Assembly (NCBI GenBank): GCA_009778015.1
Contig: WRKS01000024.1
Coordinates: 1 to 6,869 of the forward strand
Source of the DNA: Candidatus Saccharimonadota bacterium
GTDB lineage: Bacteria > Patescibacteriota > Saccharimonadia > Saccharimonadales > Saccharimonadaceae
Direction of reading: 5' to 3'
Length of the DNA: 6,869 nucleotides
The position numbers and the translations under genes were made by a program. The notes beneath the pieces are model-generated. The model made no database searches, was not told the origin of the DNA, and saw only the letters and a program-made list of their open reading frames with translations. Positions 6,011-6,869 of the stretch are shown here, one piece after another (position 1 is the stretch's first letter; the number at the start of each line of letters is the position of its first letter).

Positions 6011-6057
6011 AAAAAAGAAGTCCCGAGGTAGGAACATACTGCTCCGTTCGGGTCTTC
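6011..6057 (-). terminator. Rho-independent terminator, minus strand
   Basis: The arms are 6017-6026 and 6048-6057: nine base pairs with one mismatch (6021 against 6053). On the minus strand the hairpin is followed by TTTTTT (6011-6016). It would end both the small RNA and read-through from the nuclease-like gene. The 21-nt loop is large for a pure terminator. Confidence 0.65.
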
Positions 6058-6060
6058 AGT
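6011..6060 (-). ncRNA. Putative orphan small RNA of about 50 nt
   Basis: On the minus strand, a near-perfect promoter (6067-6095) would start transcription near 6060. About 50 nt later a hairpin followed by six T ends it. The RNA folds into one imperfect hairpin (6017-6057): GAAG/CTTC and CCCGA/TCGGG paired, one mismatch between them, and a 21-nt loop holding GGAGCAGTATG. No gene follows on this strand before the convergent pilin gene, so it does not look like a leader or riboswitch. I do not recognise the RNA. A 15-codon frame starting at 6037 behind the GGAG would run through the terminator, so I treat it as unlikely. The -35 box lies in the last codons of the nuclease-like gene, so this could be a 3'-end-derived RNA with its own promoter. 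Confidence 0.6.
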
Positions 6061-6066
6061 GCCCTT

Positions 6067-6095
6067 ATTATAGCAGACTCATTTGGTGATGTCAA
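6067..6095 (-). promoter_or_regulatory. Near-perfect promoter driving the small RNA
   Basis: The minus strand shows TTGACA (6090-6095), a 17-bp spacer and TATAAT (6067-6072), with TGC before the -10. Both hexamers match consensus exactly. It overlaps the stop codon region of the nuclease-like gene and points away from any visible gene. Confidence 0.82.
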
Positions 6096-6465
6096 TAATT
6101 TCGTGCTTACGATTTATAAATTTCACTATCGTCACTTTTTTGTTTGCCCGCATCTTTCGTGTTAACTCTCGCTCTATGGCTTTGTCTGGAATGTATTTAA
6201 CGCGATGCGACGAGACTATAATCTTGTCGCTCTGTTTTGTACCGCGTTTTAAGCTGCGTTCAACACAATCTATTTTCGCGCCTTTTGGCGACTTAAATTC
6301 CCAGCGCACACCATCCAGTAATACATCCGGTGTATAAACACCCTCTTGGTCTATTGTTGGCAAAAACTCAACCACGTGCCCAGCTTCAGCTAAGACGTCG
6401 GCCATATATTGCTCGTGCGGCCAAACATTTAACCCGCTGGCTTTTATCACTTTTCCTCTACTCAT
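6079..6465 (-). CDS. PD-(D/E)XK nuclease-like protein resembling CdiA C-terminal toxin domains
   Basis: This 128-residue protein is one small domain. The middle part, TPDVLLDGVRWEFKSPKG followed by SLKRGTKQSDKIIV, shows a PD...E-x-K nuclease motif and a downstream Gln. Together with 'E...LAEAGHVVEFLP' near the N-terminus this resembles the CdiA C-terminal nuclease family (PF18451 as I recall it), which also occurs as free-standing proteins in mobile elements. There is no signal peptide, membrane segment or delivery domain. It would cut RNA or DNA if active; the exact substrate cannot be read from the sequence. An in-frame TGA lies 15 nt upstream of the ATG, so the start is firm, and no ribosome binding site is present. 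The gene has lower GC than its neighbours, consistent with acquisition by transfer. No immunity gene is evident beside it. Confidence 0.62.
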   Translation of the reverse strand: MSRGKVIKASGLNVWPHEQYMADVLAEAGHVVEFLPTIDQEGVYTPDVLLDGVRWEFKSPKGAKIDCVERSLKRGTKQSDKIIVSSHRVKYIPDKAIERELTRKMRANKKVTIVKFINRKHEIIDITK

Positions 6466-6471
6466 ACGACT

Positions 6472-6482
6472 ACTGTATCACA
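6472..6482 (-). promoter_or_regulatory. Extended -10 element of the nuclease-like gene
   Basis: TGTGA followed by TACAGT (6472-6477) on the minus strand gives an extended -10 with 4 of 6 consensus bases. No good -35 is visible. The hexamer ends 6 nt before the ATG at 6465, so the mRNA would start at or next to the start codon. Confidence 0.45.
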
Positions 6483-6521
6483 TCTGTTGGAACGAACATA
6501 TTGCTGATGTTAAAACACGCC

Positions 6522-6550
6522 TTGGATAATATAGTAAATTGTGGTATAGT
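6522..6550 (+). promoter_or_regulatory. Promoter of the spermidine synthase-like membrane gene
   Basis: TTGGAT (6522-6527), a 17-bp spacer and TATAGT (6545-6550), with TGTGG directly before the -10. The hexamer ends 6 nt before the GTG at 6557, which puts the expected +1 on the start codon. Confidence 0.68.
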
Positions 6551-6556
6551 TAAGAG

Positions 6557-6869
6557 GTGGAAAAGAGTTTAATTTACCGAACTGTCGCTTTTGTCGCGGG
6601 CTTTGTGCTGATGACTTTTGAGCTGGTGGCGGCCAGGCTGCTGGCGCCGACGATTGGCACGTCTATCTTTGTCTGGACGAATGTGTTGGGAGTGATTATG
6701 GCGGCGCTAGCGCTCGGCTACTGGCTGGGCGGCCGCTTGGCCGACAAGCGCAAAGAGGAGCTGGACATTGTCTGGCTGCTAGTGTCCGTAGCGGCAACAA
6801 TCATTTTTGTCTTGGTCGCGGGCGACGGGATAGTGACGATTGGCTTAAGGTTATTCAGCGACGCGAGAT
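6557..6869 (+). CDS. Fused MFS/spermidine synthase-type membrane protein, partial N-terminus
   Basis: The gene is cut by the right edge after 104 residues. The visible part has hydrophobic helices at about 9-26, 39-56 and 71-88. It carries motifs I recognise from membrane proteins annotated as fused MFS/spermidine synthase: FELVAARLLAPTIGTS (21-36), W40 in IFVWTNVLGVI, then LALGYWLGGRLADKR (51-65). In that family a membrane domain precedes a SpeE-like aminopropyltransferase fold; the catalytic part lies outside the window, so activity cannot be judged. The start is well fixed: an in-frame TAA sits at 6551-6553, and GTG 6557 is the first start codon after it. The next in-frame candidates (GTG 17, ATG 19) would remove helix one. 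There is no usable ribosome binding site. It is divergent from the nuclease-like gene and appears unrelated to the secretion genes. Confidence 0.8.
   Translation, partial: MEKSLIYRTVAFVAGFVLMTFELVAARLLAPTIGTSIFVWTNVLGVIMAALALGYWLGGRLADKRKEELDIVWLLVSVAATIIFVLVAGDGIVTIGLRLFSDAR

Noticed and set aside
5990..6037. 15-codon ORF inside the small RNA (ATG at 6037 minus, GGAG 4 nt upstream)
   Set aside because: It would have to read through the terminator hairpin and the T-run, which become codons for repeated Phe. A ribosome-binding-like loop is worth noting but a peptide is unlikely.
1..6869. tRNA, rRNA, CRISPR array, insertion sequence or attachment site
   Set aside because: I saw no cloverleaf, regularly spaced repeat-spacer pattern, transposase frame or flanking inverted repeats in the window.

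Overview
The window looks like a piece of a Patescibacteria (CPR) chromosome, and Saccharibacteria is a reasonable guess. The reason is gene content: a large TrbL/VirB6-like membrane protein with the 'RNIANVIFV...NYALRR...LVNLSFYI' core that I recall from CPR type IV secretion loci, next to several small VirB2/TrbC-like proteins. The standard code with TGA as stop fits the reading frames. No database search was possible, so taxonomy and family names rest on recognition.

Layout. On the minus strand, 1-195 is the cut N-terminal part of a small membrane protein, and 284-3610 is the VirB6-like channel protein, read leftwards from a promoter at about 3665-3693. On the plus strand, divergent from it, 3825-5521 is a compact three-gene run of exported VirB2-like proteins. 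The middle one carries two pilin-like cores in one chain. At 5608-5949 a fourth VirB2-like protein has its own near-consensus promoter, a good ribosome binding site and its own terminator (5969-5991), so it may be the major subunit. The likely shared product is a membrane channel plus a pilus or surface fibre of a type IV secretion-like machine.

The right side is different. Between convergent genes there is a promoter followed about 50 nt later by a hairpin and T-run on the minus strand (6011-6095), apparently an orphan small RNA. Beyond it lies a lower-GC gene for a small PD-(D/E)XK nuclease-like protein that resembles CdiA C-terminal toxins (6079-6465, minus). The window ends in the N-terminus of a membrane protein of the fused MFS/spermidine synthase type (6557 onward, plus).

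Promoters stand out. Five of the seven I could place carry TGTGn directly before the -10 hexamer. Three genes (3825, 6465 minus, 6557) start so close to the -10 box that their mRNAs should be leaderless or nearly so. The VirB6-like gene appears to be preceded by a 17-codon leader ORF whose stop overlaps its start.
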